From Amycolatopsis alba DSM 44262 (GTDB lineage Bacteria; Actinomycetota; Actinomycetes; Mycobacteriales; Pseudonocardiaceae), in the NCBI RefSeq assembly GCF_000384215.1, contig NZ_KB913032.1:4171665-4235664 (forward strand): a stretch of DNA of 64,000 bases. Direction: 5' to 3'. The notes under the pieces were generated by a model that saw only the letters and a list, made by a program, of their open reading frames with translations, made no database searches and was not told the DNA's origin. The position numbers and the translations under genes are program-made. Positions 8,446 to 17,571 of the stretch are shown one piece after another (position 1 is the stretch's first letter; each line of letters starts with the position of its first letter).

Positions 8446-9840
8446 ATGACGAGCACTGTGACCCGGCCGGGGCCGCCGGGCAGCCCCGCGCCGCCCCCTG
8501 CGCCGGAAGGCCGCGGCGGGATCGCCGGGCTGCTCGAACTGCCGGGCAACGGCGTCCGGGCGGTCGTCCGGTCCGCGGCGACCACACCGGGCAGGCTGTC
8601 GGTCATCGCGATCGGGATCGTCCTGCTGTCGCTGGTCGCCGGCCTGTTCGGCGCGCTGGCCGCGCAGGACAAGAAGGACACGATCAACGGCCTGATCGAC
8701 CACCGCGAACCTCTCGCGGCCGCCGCCCAACAGGTCTATCGCGCGCTTTCGGACGCCGACGCGACCGCGGCCAGTTCGTTCCTCTCGATCGGCACCGAGC
8801 CGCTCCCGATGCGTCAGCGGTACGAACGCGACGTCGCGGAGGCCGGTGCGGCGCTCGCGAAGGCGGCGTCGGACTCTTCCGGCGTCGACGACGCGGCCGA
8901 GCAGATCAACACCCTCGGCCGCGAGATCCCCGTCTACACAGGACTGATCGAGACCGCGCGCACCTACAACCGGCAGGGATATCCCGTCGGTGCCTCGTAT
9001 CTGCGGGAAGCCTCCGAGCTGATGCGGGCGAAAATCCTTCCCGCCGCACAGGATCTGTACCGCATCGACACCGACCGGCTCGCCGCCGAACAGGACGACG
9101 CGACCGGATTCCCTTGGCTGGCAACGGCTTTGCTGCTCGCTCTGCTCGCCGCGCTGATCGTCACGCAGGTGCACCTGACCCGGAAGACCAACCGGCTGCT
9201 GAACGTCGGGCTCGTCGTCGCGACCGTGTCGGTGGTGGTCGCCCTGCTGTGGGGCGCGGTGGGACTGATCGTGCAGAGCAGCCTCGTCGGCAGCGGCGAG
9301 GAAGACGGCTCGCACCAGGTGGACGTCCTCGTCCGCGCCCGGATCGCGGCGCTGCAGGCACGAGCCGACGAAACACTGACCCTCGTCGCGCGCGGCGACG
9401 GCGCGGCGTACGAGAAGGACTTCGGCGATCTCGCCGCGCAACTCGGCGGGACGGACGGCCAGGGCGGTCTGCTCGGCGAGGTCCGAGGCCTCGCGGCGGG
9501 CGGCGGCGCGGCGGACAAGGTGGACGCGGCGATCCAGGCGGCGTCGGCGTGGTTCAAGGCGCACCGCGAAGTGCGGCGCCTCGACGACGACGGCTTCTAT
9601 CAGGACGCTGTCGACACGGCCATCCGTGACGACAAGAAGGACGGCGCGGCCGGGGCGTTCCTGCGGCTCGACGAGAACCTCGTGGCCGCGATCAACGTGG
9701 GACGGCAGGAGTTCCTCGACGACACCCGCGGCGCCGAACGCGCGCTGACCCTGCTCGCGCCGGGGATCGCGGTGCTGGCGCTGATCGCGGCGGCGGGGTC
9801 CGCGTTGGGAATCCGTGAACGGCTGAGGGAGTACCGGTGA
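8446..9840 (+). CDS. glnX: GlnX-like membrane protein of the PknG signalling module
   Basis: 464 residues with a proline-rich cytoplasmic start, a membrane helix near residues 50-72, a helical extracytoplasmic segment, two helices around 225-285, a second extracytoplasmic segment and a C-terminal helix near 440. The order glnX then glnH with pknG nearby matches the actinobacterial module in which GlnX links the amino-acid-binding lipoprotein GlnH to the kinase PknG, which in turn controls 2-oxoglutarate metabolism through GarA/OdhI. Identification rests on topology and neighbours rather than a catalytic motif. ATG at 8446 has a GGGGAGG site. It shares its stop with the start of glnH. Confidence 0.85.
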   Translation: MTSTVTRPGPPGSPAPPPAPEGRGGIAGLLELPGNGVRAVVRSAATTPGRLSVIAIGIVLLSLVAGLFGALAAQDKKDTINGLIDHREPLAAAAQQVYRALSDADATAASSFLSIGTEPLPMRQRYERDVAEAGAALAKAASDSSGVDDAAEQINTLGREIPVYTGLIETARTYNRQGYPVGASYLREASELMRAKILPAAQDLYRIDTDRLAAEQDDATGFPWLATALLLALLAALIVTQVHLTRKTNRLLNVGLVVATVSVVVALLWGAVGLIVQSSLVGSGEEDGSHQVDVLVRARIAALQARADETLTLVARGDGAAYEKDFGDLAAQLGGTDGQGGLLGEVRGLAAGGGAADKVDAAIQAASAWFKAHREVRRLDDDGFYQDAVDTAIRDDKKDGAAGAFLRLDENLVAAINVGRQEFLDDTRGAERALTLLAPGIAVLALIAAAGSALGIRERLREYR

Positions 9841-10805
9841 TGCGGAACGGTCTGCGAGGGGCCGTGCTCGGCGCGGTCCTGGTGCTGGCGACGGCTTGCG
9901 GCAGCGCGGGGGCGCCGGTCGACCCGGCACCCGCCGGTGACGTCGCCCCGCCGCAGCCCGCGAACGTCGGCGGCGCCGACAACGCGGGCGGCGGCGGAAC
10001 GGCCGACACGAGCTGCAACCCGCTGGCCAGTCTGCGGCCGACCAACGGCACGTCGATCACCAGCGGCTCGACGATGGCGAAGATCAAGGAAAAGGGCAAA
10101 CTGATCGCCGGCGTCGACCAGACGACGTTTCTGTTCGGTTTCCGGAATCCGACTTCGGGTCAGCTCGAAGGCTTCGACATCGACATGGTCAACGAGATCG
10201 CGAAGGCGATCTTCGGCAGTGCGGAAGGCCGGGTGCAGTTCCGGGCCATCCCGTCGAAGCTGCGGGAAGACGTGCTGGAGCGGAAGCAGGTCGACATCGT
10301 GGTCCGGACCTACAGCATCACCTGCACCCGGTTGAAGAAGGTCGCCTTCTCGACGGCGTATTACCAGGCGGGGCAACGGATCCTGGTCGAATCCGGGTCC
10401 AAGGTCGCGCAGCTGTCGGACCTCGCCGGGCGGCGGGTGTGCGCGACCAAGACGTCGACCTCGCTGACGAAGATCGCGGCGGATCCCTCGAAGCCGGTGC
10501 CGGTCTCGGTGGACAACTGGTCGGACTGCCTGGTGATGCTGCAGCAGAAGCAGGTCGAAGCCGTTTCGACGGACGACGTCATCCTCGCCGGGATGCTCGC
10601 GCAGGACCCGACGCTGAAGATCGTGGGGGACCGGTTCACCGAGGAGAACTACGGAATCGGTGTCCCGAAGGAGAACGAGGACATGGTGAAGTACGTGAAC
10701 GCCGTGCTGGAGAACGTCCGCGGCGGCGCGTGGCAGGCGAGCTACGCGAAGTGGATCGGGAACAAACTCGAAGGCGGGACGCCACCTTCGCCCCAGTACA
10801 AATGA
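9840..10805 (+). CDS. glnH: GlnH-like amino-acid-binding lipoprotein
   Basis: About 321 residues. It begins with a lipoprotein signal peptide ending LATAC, lipidated Cys at about residue 20, followed by a low-complexity linker and a periplasmic solute-binding domain of the glutamine/glutamate type (family 3), with IAGVDQTTFLFGFRNP and GFDIDMVNEIAKAIFG. The protein sits on the outer face of the membrane and binds Asp/Glu-type ligands in known relatives. No ABC permease is next to it, which fits a signalling role with GlnX rather than uptake. Start ATG 9840 overlaps the glnX stop; GTG 9837 is an alternative. A strong terminator follows. Confidence 0.88.
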   Translation: MRNGLRGAVLGAVLVLATACGSAGAPVDPAPAGDVAPPQPANVGGADNAGGGGTADTSCNPLASLRPTNGTSITSGSTMAKIKEKGKLIAGVDQTTFLFGFRNPTSGQLEGFDIDMVNEIAKAIFGSAEGRVQFRAIPSKLREDVLERKQVDIVVRTYSITCTRLKKVAFSTAYYQAGQRILVESGSKVAQLSDLAGRRVCATKTSTSLTKIAADPSKPVPVSVDNWSDCLVMLQQKQVEAVSTDDVILAGMLAQDPTLKIVGDRFTEENYGIGVPKENEDMVKYVNAVLENVRGGAWQASYAKWIGNKLEGGTPPSPQYK

Positions 10806-10806
10806 G

Positions 10807-10846
10807 AACGGGCCGTTCGGGATTCGCTCCCGAACGGCCCGTTTTT
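10807..10846 (+). terminator. Intrinsic terminator after glnH
   Basis: A perfect 15-bp stem, AACGGGCCGTTCGGG paired with its complement, has a 6-base loop and a run of five T. It begins just after the glnH stop. Its 3' base touches the stop codon of the convergent ESX operon. Confidence 0.93.
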
Positions 10847-12333
10847 CAGGACTTCTCGCCGATCACCGGCGGCACGGGCTTCATTTCGCCGTCGTAGCCG
10901 CCGAACAACACGTCGGCGTCTTCCTCCTGCAGGTAGTTCGGGGCCTTCTTTTCCTTGTCCTCGTCCTTCTTCCCCTTGCCACCGGGAGCGCCGCCGCCCA
11001 TCGGCCCCTGGCCGCCCTTGCCCGCGGCCGCCGCGCCACCGCGGGTGACGCGCTCCTCCGGCAGCTTGCCCGACCCGGACCCGCCGCCCTTGCCCGCGAG
11101 CTTCCCGGCCTCGCCGGCCGAAACCTTGCCGCCGGAGAGCCGCTCGGCGACGTTGCCCGACCCGCCGTTGCGCCCGAACCCACCGCTCCCGCCGCCGGTC
11201 AACCGGCTCGCCGCGCTCCCGCCCGGCCCGCCCGTCGTCCGGCCGGGCTTGCCGCGGTACTGCTCACTGCCCAGCCGTCCGAGCCCGGAAGGCCCAGGAC
11301 CGTTCATGGCCGCCAGCCCCGGCCCTGGCCCCGGCCGGAACGACCCCGGCGGCCCGCTCACCGGCTGACCAGGACTCGGCACCCCGGTATGCCCGCCGCC
11401 CGTGGTGATCCCCGGACCGGGACCCGACGTCGGGCCAGGCCCAGGCCCAGGCGCAGGTCCGGTTCCAGGTCCGGGTCCTGGCCCGCCCGTGTAGCCCGGC
11501 CCTCCGCTGAAGCCCTTGACCTCGGTACCCCCGGAGAACCCGGACGCCGTCGTCGAATCGCCCATTTCCGGCGGTGGGGCGAAGGTGGGCTGCTTGGAAT
11601 TGACGTCGAAGAGCGACTGGTCGTAGGTGTGCATCACCTGCGCGGCCTGCTGATGCGCCTGGAACGACTGCTCCTGCTTGGCCGAGATGTTGCCGACCGT
11701 CTCCACCGCGCCCGCGAAATTCCCGGACCCGAGCTGCTGCATCGCGTTCTTGTACTCGGCGTTGCGGTCGAAAGGGACCTCTTCGGGCATGGAGTTCTTC
11801 GCGGTGGTGGCCGCGGCCGCCGACTGGGAGAACCGGTTGGACGCGAGATACGCGCCGTCACCCGCGGTGTCGGCCCACTTGCTGACGTTGGAGAAGAAGT
11901 TCGTGACAGCTTTGGCACCGTCTCCCTGCCAGTGCTCGCCTTCCTTGCTGATCGCGGCGTTGACGGCGTTGCTGAAGGTGTTCAGCGAGTTGCCCTGGTT
12001 GTTCCAGAGCTCACCCTTCTCGTCGATGTCGCGGGGATCGAGGTCTTGCGTGACCATGTTCTTCAGGTCACCGTGCGGGACCGCTTCGTAGCGCTGTTCC
12101 GAAGGATTGAGGCCCGTGCGGAACTGCTGCCCTTGCGAGAGCGTCGCTGCCTGCTCGCCGGAGTACTCTCCCGCCTTCGCCTCGGCGGTCAGCTTGGCGG
12201 TCAGGGAGTTCCCGCCAGGGCCTGCGTTCGTCTCGTTGTAGGTGTCGGAGTAGCGCTTGCCCTCGTAGTCGCGGCTCGCCTTACCCGTCATCGAGAACGC
12301 GCTGTTGAAGTCGTCTTGCCCGACGTTGGCCAT
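10846..12333 (-). CDS. PPE/WXG-type ESX-associated protein with long Gly/Pro-rich tail
   Basis: 495 residues. Residues about 1-245 are helical and lack a signal peptide, with a WXG-like turn (EGEHWQGDGAKAV) and long helices, as in ESX substrates of the PPE-like type from Pseudonocardiales. About 200 residues of Gly/Pro-rich low complexity follow. The short conserved-looking C-terminus, with YLQEEDADVLFGG and PPVIGE, is typical of this actinobacterial group. It is the last gene of a four-gene operon with an EspG-like chaperone. ATG at 12333 has a GGGGAGG site. Likely a type VII secretion substrate; this is inferred from architecture and neighbours. Confidence 0.72.
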   Translation of the reverse strand: MANVGQDDFNSAFSMTGKASRDYEGKRYSDTYNETNAGPGGNSLTAKLTAEAKAGEYSGEQAATLSQGQQFRTGLNPSEQRYEAVPHGDLKNMVTQDLDPRDIDEKGELWNNQGNSLNTFSNAVNAAISKEGEHWQGDGAKAVTNFFSNVSKWADTAGDGAYLASNRFSQSAAAATTAKNSMPEEVPFDRNAEYKNAMQQLGSGNFAGAVETVGNISAKQEQSFQAHQQAAQVMHTYDQSLFDVNSKQPTFAPPPEMGDSTTASGFSGGTEVKGFSGGPGYTGGPGPGPGTGPAPGPGPGPTSGPGPGITTGGGHTGVPSPGQPVSGPPGSFRPGPGPGLAAMNGPGPSGLGRLGSEQYRGKPGRTTGGPGGSAASRLTGGGSGGFGRNGGSGNVAERLSGGKVSAGEAGKLAGKGGGSGSGKLPEERVTRGGAAAAGKGGQGPMGGGAPGGKGKKDEDKEKKAPNYLQEEDADVLFGGYDGEMKPVPPVIGEKS

Positions 12334-12350
12334 GGTCCTCCCCTTCCGAG

Positions 12351-12902
12351 TCAGTTGCCTCTGGGCAGTTTCGGTTCAGCGGCCGTTGCGAGCTCCCTGG
12401 CCAGCGCGCAGGCTTCTTCGTTGGTTCCCCTGTTCAGGGAGGTCGACGCCGTCATCCGGGATGTCGGTGTCACCGCGATCGCCACCGTGCAGGCTTGTGT
12501 GCCGGAGTCGCCTGGGATTTCCACAGCCTCACGATCGCCGACTTTCGTCGGCACCTTGGTTCCTTGCCCGGCCGACAACTGATCGATTCCGGCCTTGGAG
12601 ACGAGATAGATGCTCACGGACGCGAAGCCGCTCTTCTCGGTCGCGCAGCCGTTGTCGCTTTCGTAGGTCTCGACTTCCGGGGGATCGAAGCCTTTGGGGG
12701 TCGTGGTCGGCTCGAGCAGGTCGCAGGCCTTCAAGCCGCCGAATACATCCGCGGGTCCACTGCTCTGCGATTGTGAGGCCGGTTTTGACGGCGTCGATTC
12801 AGGTGTGGCGTTCCCAGGCTTCTCCTGCGAACAGCCGGACACCGTGACCGCGAGTGCGAGTGACAGGCCGGCGAGCTTCAATAGCCGTGATTTGATGATC
12901 AT
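12351..12902 (-). CDS. DUF3558-like lipoprotein
   Basis: 183 residues with a lipoprotein signal peptide whose lipobox ends SGC (Cys24), then a Ser/Thr/Pro-rich linker, then a domain with paired cysteines (KACDLLEP, NGCATEK, TQACTVAI, EEACALA) typical of DUF3558 proteins of mycobacteria and Pseudonocardiales. It is expected on the outer face of the cell membrane. It lies between two ESX-type genes. Function is not known. Confidence 0.8.
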   Translation of the reverse strand: MIIKSRLLKLAGLSLALAVTVSGCSQEKPGNATPESTPSKPASQSQSSGPADVFGGLKACDLLEPTTTPKGFDPPEVETYESDNGCATEKSGFASVSIYLVSKAGIDQLSAGQGTKVPTKVGDREAVEIPGDSGTQACTVAIAVTPTSRMTASTSLNRGTNEEACALARELATAAEPKLPRGN

Positions 12903-12914
12903 GTCGAGTTCTTG

Positions 12915-13331
12915 TCAGCCCCGTTTGAGAGAATTGAGGTGGTCGGCGGCGCCCGTGTCCTGTTGTTTGTATTTGGACTTGGCCAGGTCGATCGCGTCCA
13001 TGGCTCGGTTGAGCACGTCTTGAAGCATGTCCAGTTGAGTTTTCGCCGACAGTTCGTCGCCGTCGGCAACCAAGGCCGCGTGGTGTCCGACCTGTTGCGC
13101 GAAAGGGCCGGTGCCGAGCATCGGTTTTTCGGAAAGACGTTGGAAGGCTCGCTGGTTCTTGCGCCAGTCATCGACGTACTCGGTGATGGCGGTCTTCAGT
13201 GCTTCCCCGGCTTCCTCGCTGACCGCGAACTTCCCTTCCTTCGCCGCCGTCACCATCAGATCGGCCTGCGCCGAGAAGTCCCCCAGCATCTGCGAGAAGT
13301 CACCCGGTGGTCCGCCGGTGCCGTCAGTCAT
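12915..13331 (-). CDS. Hypothetical helical ESX-operon protein (138 aa)
   Basis: No signal peptide and mostly helical. The N-terminal part (DFSQMLGDFSAQADLMVTAA) and a long C-terminal helix around DMLQDVLNRAMDAIDLAKSK resemble small WXG100-like partners, but there is no clear WXG motif. It sits between the EspG-like gene and the DUF3558 lipoprotein, in the same direction with a short gap. It may be the partner of the PPE-like protein; this is inference from position. Confidence 0.65.
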   Translation of the reverse strand: MTDGTGGPPGDFSQMLGDFSAQADLMVTAAKEGKFAVSEEAGEALKTAITEYVDDWRKNQRAFQRLSEKPMLGTGPFAQQVGHHAALVADGDELSAKTQLDMLQDVLNRAMDAIDLAKSKYKQQDTGAADHLNSLKRG

Positions 13332-13425
13332 GGTCTCTCCCCTGTACCAAGTCCCGGTTACTCGTAGCGCTCGTCAGGTCACGATATCAGCGGAAACGGC
13401 CTCGAAGGCCGCGTTCCGGTGAGGA

Positions 13426-14178
13426 TCACGCGCTGCCGACGCGGGCGGCTTCGACCAGGTCGTGGATCCATCGTGCCAGGTGAGAGCCGCTGGTCGGGGT
13501 GAACGTGCGGCGGACTTCGCCGTCGGGGAAGCGGTCGGTGGTGAGCATGAAGCGCCCTTGGACGCTGTCGAACCACTGGACGCTCTTCTGCTGCGGTTTG
13601 CCGCGATCGTCGCGCAGGGTGATGCCGAGCGTGCCGAGCCTCGCGAGCGGGAATTCGAAGAATCGGCTTGCCGCGCCGAGGCGGAGGTTGCCGGGGTCCT
13701 TGTCGAACGGGTCGTCCGGTCGTCTGGACGGGGGGAGGGTGCTGGACGTCGTCACCCGTCCGGGGAACGGTGGCAGTGGTGGCAGGTTGCCGAGGAGGGT
13801 CGTGACGACCTGTTCGGGGTAGACCGGCTCGAACAGGATGTCGAATCCGCGTTGCTGGCTCACGACGCCCAGGCTCCGGTTCCAGCCACCCCGGTAGAGG
13901 TACTCGGCGTCCTGCTCGACCTCGTGCGCCTCCAGGGTGACGACGAAGTCCCCCGTGGCCCAGAGCCGGAGCGTCTGTTCGTAGTCGCGCAGGAGTTCGC
14001 GGCCGCGCGCGAAGCCTCGGTCGGCGAGTTCGGCCCACACCTTCTCGCAGTGCTGCTCGCGTTCGGTGACGGTGGTTCCGACGGTCGGGATTTCGAAGGG
14101 CAGCACGAATCTGCCGAGCCCGAGCTCTTCGAGTACGACGTCGAGCTGGGCCATCGACATCGAAAATGACGCAGGCAC
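13426..14178 (-). CDS. EspG-family type VII secretion chaperone
   Basis: About 250 residues, the normal EspG length. It has the mixed alpha/beta pattern of EspG: an N-terminal LDVVLEELGLGRFVLPFEI, a central strand-rich part (DFVVTLEAHEVEQDAEYLYRG, reported here only in part), and a C-terminal HLARWIHDLVEAARV helix. EspG proteins bind PE/PPE substrates in the cytosol and keep them soluble for secretion. The start is GTG at 14178, five bases after GGGGGAGG; a longer reading lacks a ribosome site. It is the first gene of the ESX-type operon and is divergent from pknG. Confidence 0.82.
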   Translation of the reverse strand: MPASFSMSMAQLDVVLEELGLGRFVLPFEIPTVGTTVTEREQHCEKVWAELADRGFARGRELLRDYEQTLRLWATGDFVVTLEAHEVEQDAEYLYRGGWNRSLGVVSQQRGFDILFEPVYPEQVVTTLLGNLPPLPPFPGRVTTSSTLPPSRRPDDPFDKDPGNLRLGAASRFFEFPLARLGTLGITLRDDRGKPQQKSVQWFDSVQGRFMLTTDRFPDGEVRRTFTPTSGSHLARWIHDLVEAARVGSA

Positions 14179-14312
14179 CCGGTCCTCCCCCTCATCACCT
14201 GCTGAATCGGTTCTCTCCTGCACCGTATCGGGTTCGACCCGGCGCGGGCAGGACCTGCTCGCGCACGTCTAGGATCAGGACCGAAGCCGTCGCGGGGATT
14301 CGGGAGGTACCA

Positions 14313-16976
14313 GTGTCGGAAGAGCCGCGCCGTCCTCGGCACGCAGCACCGGATGACGCCACGCCGGACCGCGAGGCGGAGCCCGCATCCTGGACGCCGC
14401 CGGCGCCGGTCCGCTGGGAAACGCCCGAACCGTCCATTTCCGGCAGGCTCGACTTCTCCGAACCGCCGAAGGCGAAGCCCCAGCCGGAGACGGACGCCGA
14501 GCGCACGATCTTCCACGCCCCGGTCCAGCGTCCGCAGACGCCGCCGCGCGGCCAGCAGCGGCCGATCCCCGGCGCCGAGGATCCGACGCGCCCGCCGGGC
14601 GAGATGGCCCCCGTGAGCCCGCAGACCCAGGTCGTCCGCCCCGCGTGGCAGGCACCCGTCGACGCCCCGCAGCCGACCAGCGTGCTTTCCTCGCCCACGC
14701 CGGAGACGCAGAGCATCATGCCGCCGGCGCCGCGCGTCGACAACGGACCCGGCGTGCTGCCGGATCCTGGCACGGAAAGCGTCCTCCCCGAACGGGCGAG
14801 TGAAAGCCGGGGCACCGGCACGGGTACCGGATCGGGAAGCCGGGGTACCGGCACCGGAACGGGGTCGTTCCCCGGTACCGCGCGCCGGACGTCGTCCCGC
14901 ACCTCCCGCCGCGGCCGTCTCGGCGCCGGGCTCGTCGACGTCCCGCAGGTGCCGTACCGCGACCCGGCGTCCGCCGTCCTCGACAACCCGATGGTGTCGG
15001 AGGAGAAACGCTTCTGCGGCGGCTGCAGCGCCAAGGTCGGCCGCGGCAAGGACGGCAAGCCCGGTTCGCCGGAAGGCAACTGCGAGAAATGCGGGAACCC
15101 GTTCTCCTTCGTCCCGAAGCTTCGGCCGAACGAGATCGTCGGCGGCCAGTACGAGGTGCTCGGCGCCCTCGCGTACGGCGGGCTCGGCTGGATCTACCTC
15201 GCGCAGGACCACAACGTCAGCGACCGCTGGGTGGTGCTCAAGGGCCTGATCGACACCGGTGACGCGACCGCGATGGCGGCCGCCGCCAACGAGCAGCGGT
15301 TCCTCGCCGAGGTCGAGCATCCCAACATCGTCAAGATCCACAACTTCGTGCAGCACCCGGACGGCGACACCGGCAACTCCGTCGGCTACATCGTCATGGA
15401 GTACGTCGGCGGCCAGTCGCTGCGCCAGCTCGCGCTCGCGCACCACCGCGAGACGAAGCGCCCGGAGCCGCTGCCGATCGGCCAGGTGATCGCCTACGGG
15501 CTCGAGATCCTGCCCGCCATGGGCTATCTGCACGGCCAGAACCTGCTGTACTGCGACCTCAAGCCCGACAACGTCATCCAGACGCACGAACAGCTCAAGC
15601 TGATCGACCTCGGCGCGGTCCGCCGCACCGACGACTACGAGAGCCCGCTGTTCTTCACCACCGGCTACAGCGCGCCCGAGCTGGCGACGCACGGCGCTTC
15701 GGTGGCATCGGACCTGTACACGGTCGGCCGCACGCTCGCCGTCCTCAGCTTCGAATTCTCCGGGTACACCAGCAAGTACAAGGCGACCCTGCCCGGTCCG
15801 GACGTCGTCCCGCTGTTCGCGCTCTTCGGTTCGTACTACCGGTTCCTGAAGCGCGCGACGCACACCGACCCGGACCGCCGGTTCATCGCGGCCGAGGAAA
15901 TGGGCGACCAGCTGACCGGGGTGCTCCGCGAGATCATGGCGCTGGGCACCGGGAAACCGCGTCCTGGTGCGTCGACCGTCTTCGGCCCGGAGACCCGTAC
16001 GTTCGGCGTCGAGCTGGTCGTCCCGGAACACGGCGGAAGCGTTCCGCTGCCGGATCCGGGCGAGGTGGTCTCGGGTCTGCCGATCCCACAGGTCGACACG
16101 GACGACCCGGCGGCGGGCGTGCTCGCGTCGACGGTCGCGCTCGATCCAGGGGGCGCGATCGAGTCGCTGGCCGGGGCGCCGCGCGAGTCGATCGAGGTCC
16201 GGTTGCGCATCGTCCGGGCCCGGATCGAGCTCGGTGAGCTGGTCGAGGCGCAGCGGCAGCTGCAGGCCGCGCAGTACCTCGCGATCAAGGCCGGTTTCCC
16301 GCACGACTGGCGGATCGACTGGTACCGCGGCCTGATCGAGCTCGCGGGTGGTCGATCCCGCGTCGCGCACGTCGCGTTCGAAGCGGTGTACGACGACCTT
16401 CCCGGTGAGATCGCGCCGAAGCTGGCGTTGGCTGTCAGCGCGGAGGGCGTCGGGGACTACTTCGGTGCAGCGCGCTACTACGAGCTGGTGTGGCGAACGG
16501 ACCGGTCGTACGTCAGCGCCGCCTTCGGGCTCGCTCGCGTGTACCTCGCGCAGGGCGCCAGGGCCAGCGCGATCGAGGTGCTGGAGGCCGTCCCGGCGTC
16601 GTCTTCGCACTACGTCGCCGCGCAGGTGGCCGCGATCAAGATCAAGACGAGGATCAACGGCGGCGGCAAGGACCCGGTGATGGTGTCCGAGCGGGATCTC
16701 GTCGACGCTTCGACGCGGCTTGAGCGCCTTCAACTCGACGCCGAACGCCGCACGCGTTTGTCGGCGGAGGTGCTCGAAGCCGCGCATGGCTGGCTCAACG
16801 CGCAGAACCGGCCGACGCCGGGGGCGAAGGTGCTGGGCTGCGACCTGGAAGAGCGGGGTCTGCGTTTCGGGCTCGAACGCTGCTACCGGACGCTGGCGCG
16901 GCTGGCCGGATCGGTCGACCAGCGCGTCGAACTCGTCGACAAGGCCAACGCGATCCGGCCGCGCACACTGACCTAG
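14313..16976 (+). CDS. pknG: Serine/threonine protein kinase PknG
   Basis: About 887 residues. A Pro/Thr/Gly-rich N-terminal extension runs to about residue 215, longer than in mycobacteria. The rubredoxin-like domain has CGGC (Cys235) and a second pair CEKCGNPF. The kinase domain starts near 270 (GGQYEVLGALAYGGLGWIYL) with the catalytic lysine in WVVLKGL, the PknG-type YCDLKPDN catalytic loop near 412 and IDLGAVRR at the metal site. The C-terminal third is TPR-like. In relatives PknG phosphorylates GarA/OdhI to set flux at the 2-oxoglutarate node. GTG at 14313 is five bases after GGGAGG. It is separated from glnXH by the opposite-strand ESX-type operon. Confidence 0.95.
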   Translation: MSEEPRRPRHAAPDDATPDREAEPASWTPPAPVRWETPEPSISGRLDFSEPPKAKPQPETDAERTIFHAPVQRPQTPPRGQQRPIPGAEDPTRPPGEMAPVSPQTQVVRPAWQAPVDAPQPTSVLSSPTPETQSIMPPAPRVDNGPGVLPDPGTESVLPERASESRGTGTGTGSGSRGTGTGTGSFPGTARRTSSRTSRRGRLGAGLVDVPQVPYRDPASAVLDNPMVSEEKRFCGGCSAKVGRGKDGKPGSPEGNCEKCGNPFSFVPKLRPNEIVGGQYEVLGALAYGGLGWIYLAQDHNVSDRWVVLKGLIDTGDATAMAAAANEQRFLAEVEHPNIVKIHNFVQHPDGDTGNSVGYIVMEYVGGQSLRQLALAHHRETKRPEPLPIGQVIAYGLEILPAMGYLHGQNLLYCDLKPDNVIQTHEQLKLIDLGAVRRTDDYESPLFFTTGYSAPELATHGASVASDLYTVGRTLAVLSFEFSGYTSKYKATLPGPDVVPLFALFGSYYRFLKRATHTDPDRRFIAAEEMGDQLTGVLREIMALGTGKPRPGASTVFGPETRTFGVELVVPEHGGSVPLPDPGEVVSGLPIPQVDTDDPAAGVLASTVALDPGGAIESLAGAPRESIEVRLRIVRARIELGELVEAQRQLQAAQYLAIKAGFPHDWRIDWYRGLIELAGGRSRVAHVAFEAVYDDLPGEIAPKLALAVSAEGVGDYFGAARYYELVWRTDRSYVSAAFGLARVYLAQGARASAIEVLEAVPASSSHYVAAQVAAIKIKTRINGGGKDPVMVSERDLVDASTRLERLQLDAERRTRLSAEVLEAAHGWLNAQNRPTPGAKVLGCDLEERGLRFGLERCYRTLARLAGSVDQRVELVDKANAIRPRTLT

Positions 16977-16977
16977 C

Positions 16978-17562
16978 TCACGGGTTGATGTCCCACTCGC
17001 GTTCGCGCTTGGCCTTCTCGTGCGCGGCGGCGAGCTTCTGCAGTGCCTCGGGATCCCCGTGGGTGCTGAAGTGCTCGAACTCGACCCGCACGAACAACGC
17101 CCGCGCCCGCACCGCGACGGGGCCGTCCTCGGCGTCCAGTCGTCCGTCGGCGCTCACGTAGATCTTCCGGCCGGCGACGCCGTCCAGTTTCGTGGCGATG
17201 TACAGGGTCGAACCGACCGGAACCGGCCGGAGGAAATCCGTCTCCAGCTTCCCGGTGACGGCGGGACGGCGCAGCAGGTTGCCGACGGTCGCCCCGAGCG
17301 CCTCGTCGAAAGCGCAGGCAAGCAGGCCGCCATGGGCGAGGCCGGGCGCACCTTGGTGGGCGGAGGTGACGGTGAACTTGGAGTACACCGTCGTCCCTTC
17401 GCCCACCGTCGAATGGAGGTGGAGCCCGGCCTCGATCTCGTCGCCGCACCCGAAGCACTCACCGAAGTGGATGCCGAGATGGCTGCCCGGCTGAGGGGCT
17501 TTCGGGTGGACGGTCGCCGGTTCGACTTCGACCGGCGGCCACGGCTGCGAGATACGGCTCAT
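16978..17562 (-). CDS. Hotdog-fold thioesterase, PaaI-like
   Basis: 194 residues. CFGCG near residues 36-40 and the hotdog core QGAPGLAHGGLLACAFDEALG match PaaI-type acyl-CoA thioesterases. The natural acyl substrate is unknown. ATG at 17562 lacks a ribosome site but is six bases after TAACGT, a leaderless -10, so it may have its own promoter inside the end of the MFS gene. It is convergent with pknG with one base between. Confidence 0.85.
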   Translation of the reverse strand: MSRISQPWPPVEVEPATVHPKAPQPGSHLGIHFGECFGCGDEIEAGLHLHSTVGEGTTVYSKFTVTSAHQGAPGLAHGGLLACAFDEALGATVGNLLRRPAVTGKLETDFLRPVPVGSTLYIATKLDGVAGRKIYVSADGRLDAEDGPVAVRARALFVRVEFEHFSTHGDPEALQKLAAAHEKAKREREWDINP

Positions 17563-17571
17563 GGACAGACG

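Noticed and set aside
13860..16787. 975-codon open frame antisense to pknG
   Set aside because: Arg/Asp/Gly-rich, no motifs, wholly opposite a strongly supported kinase; typical GC-rich shadow.
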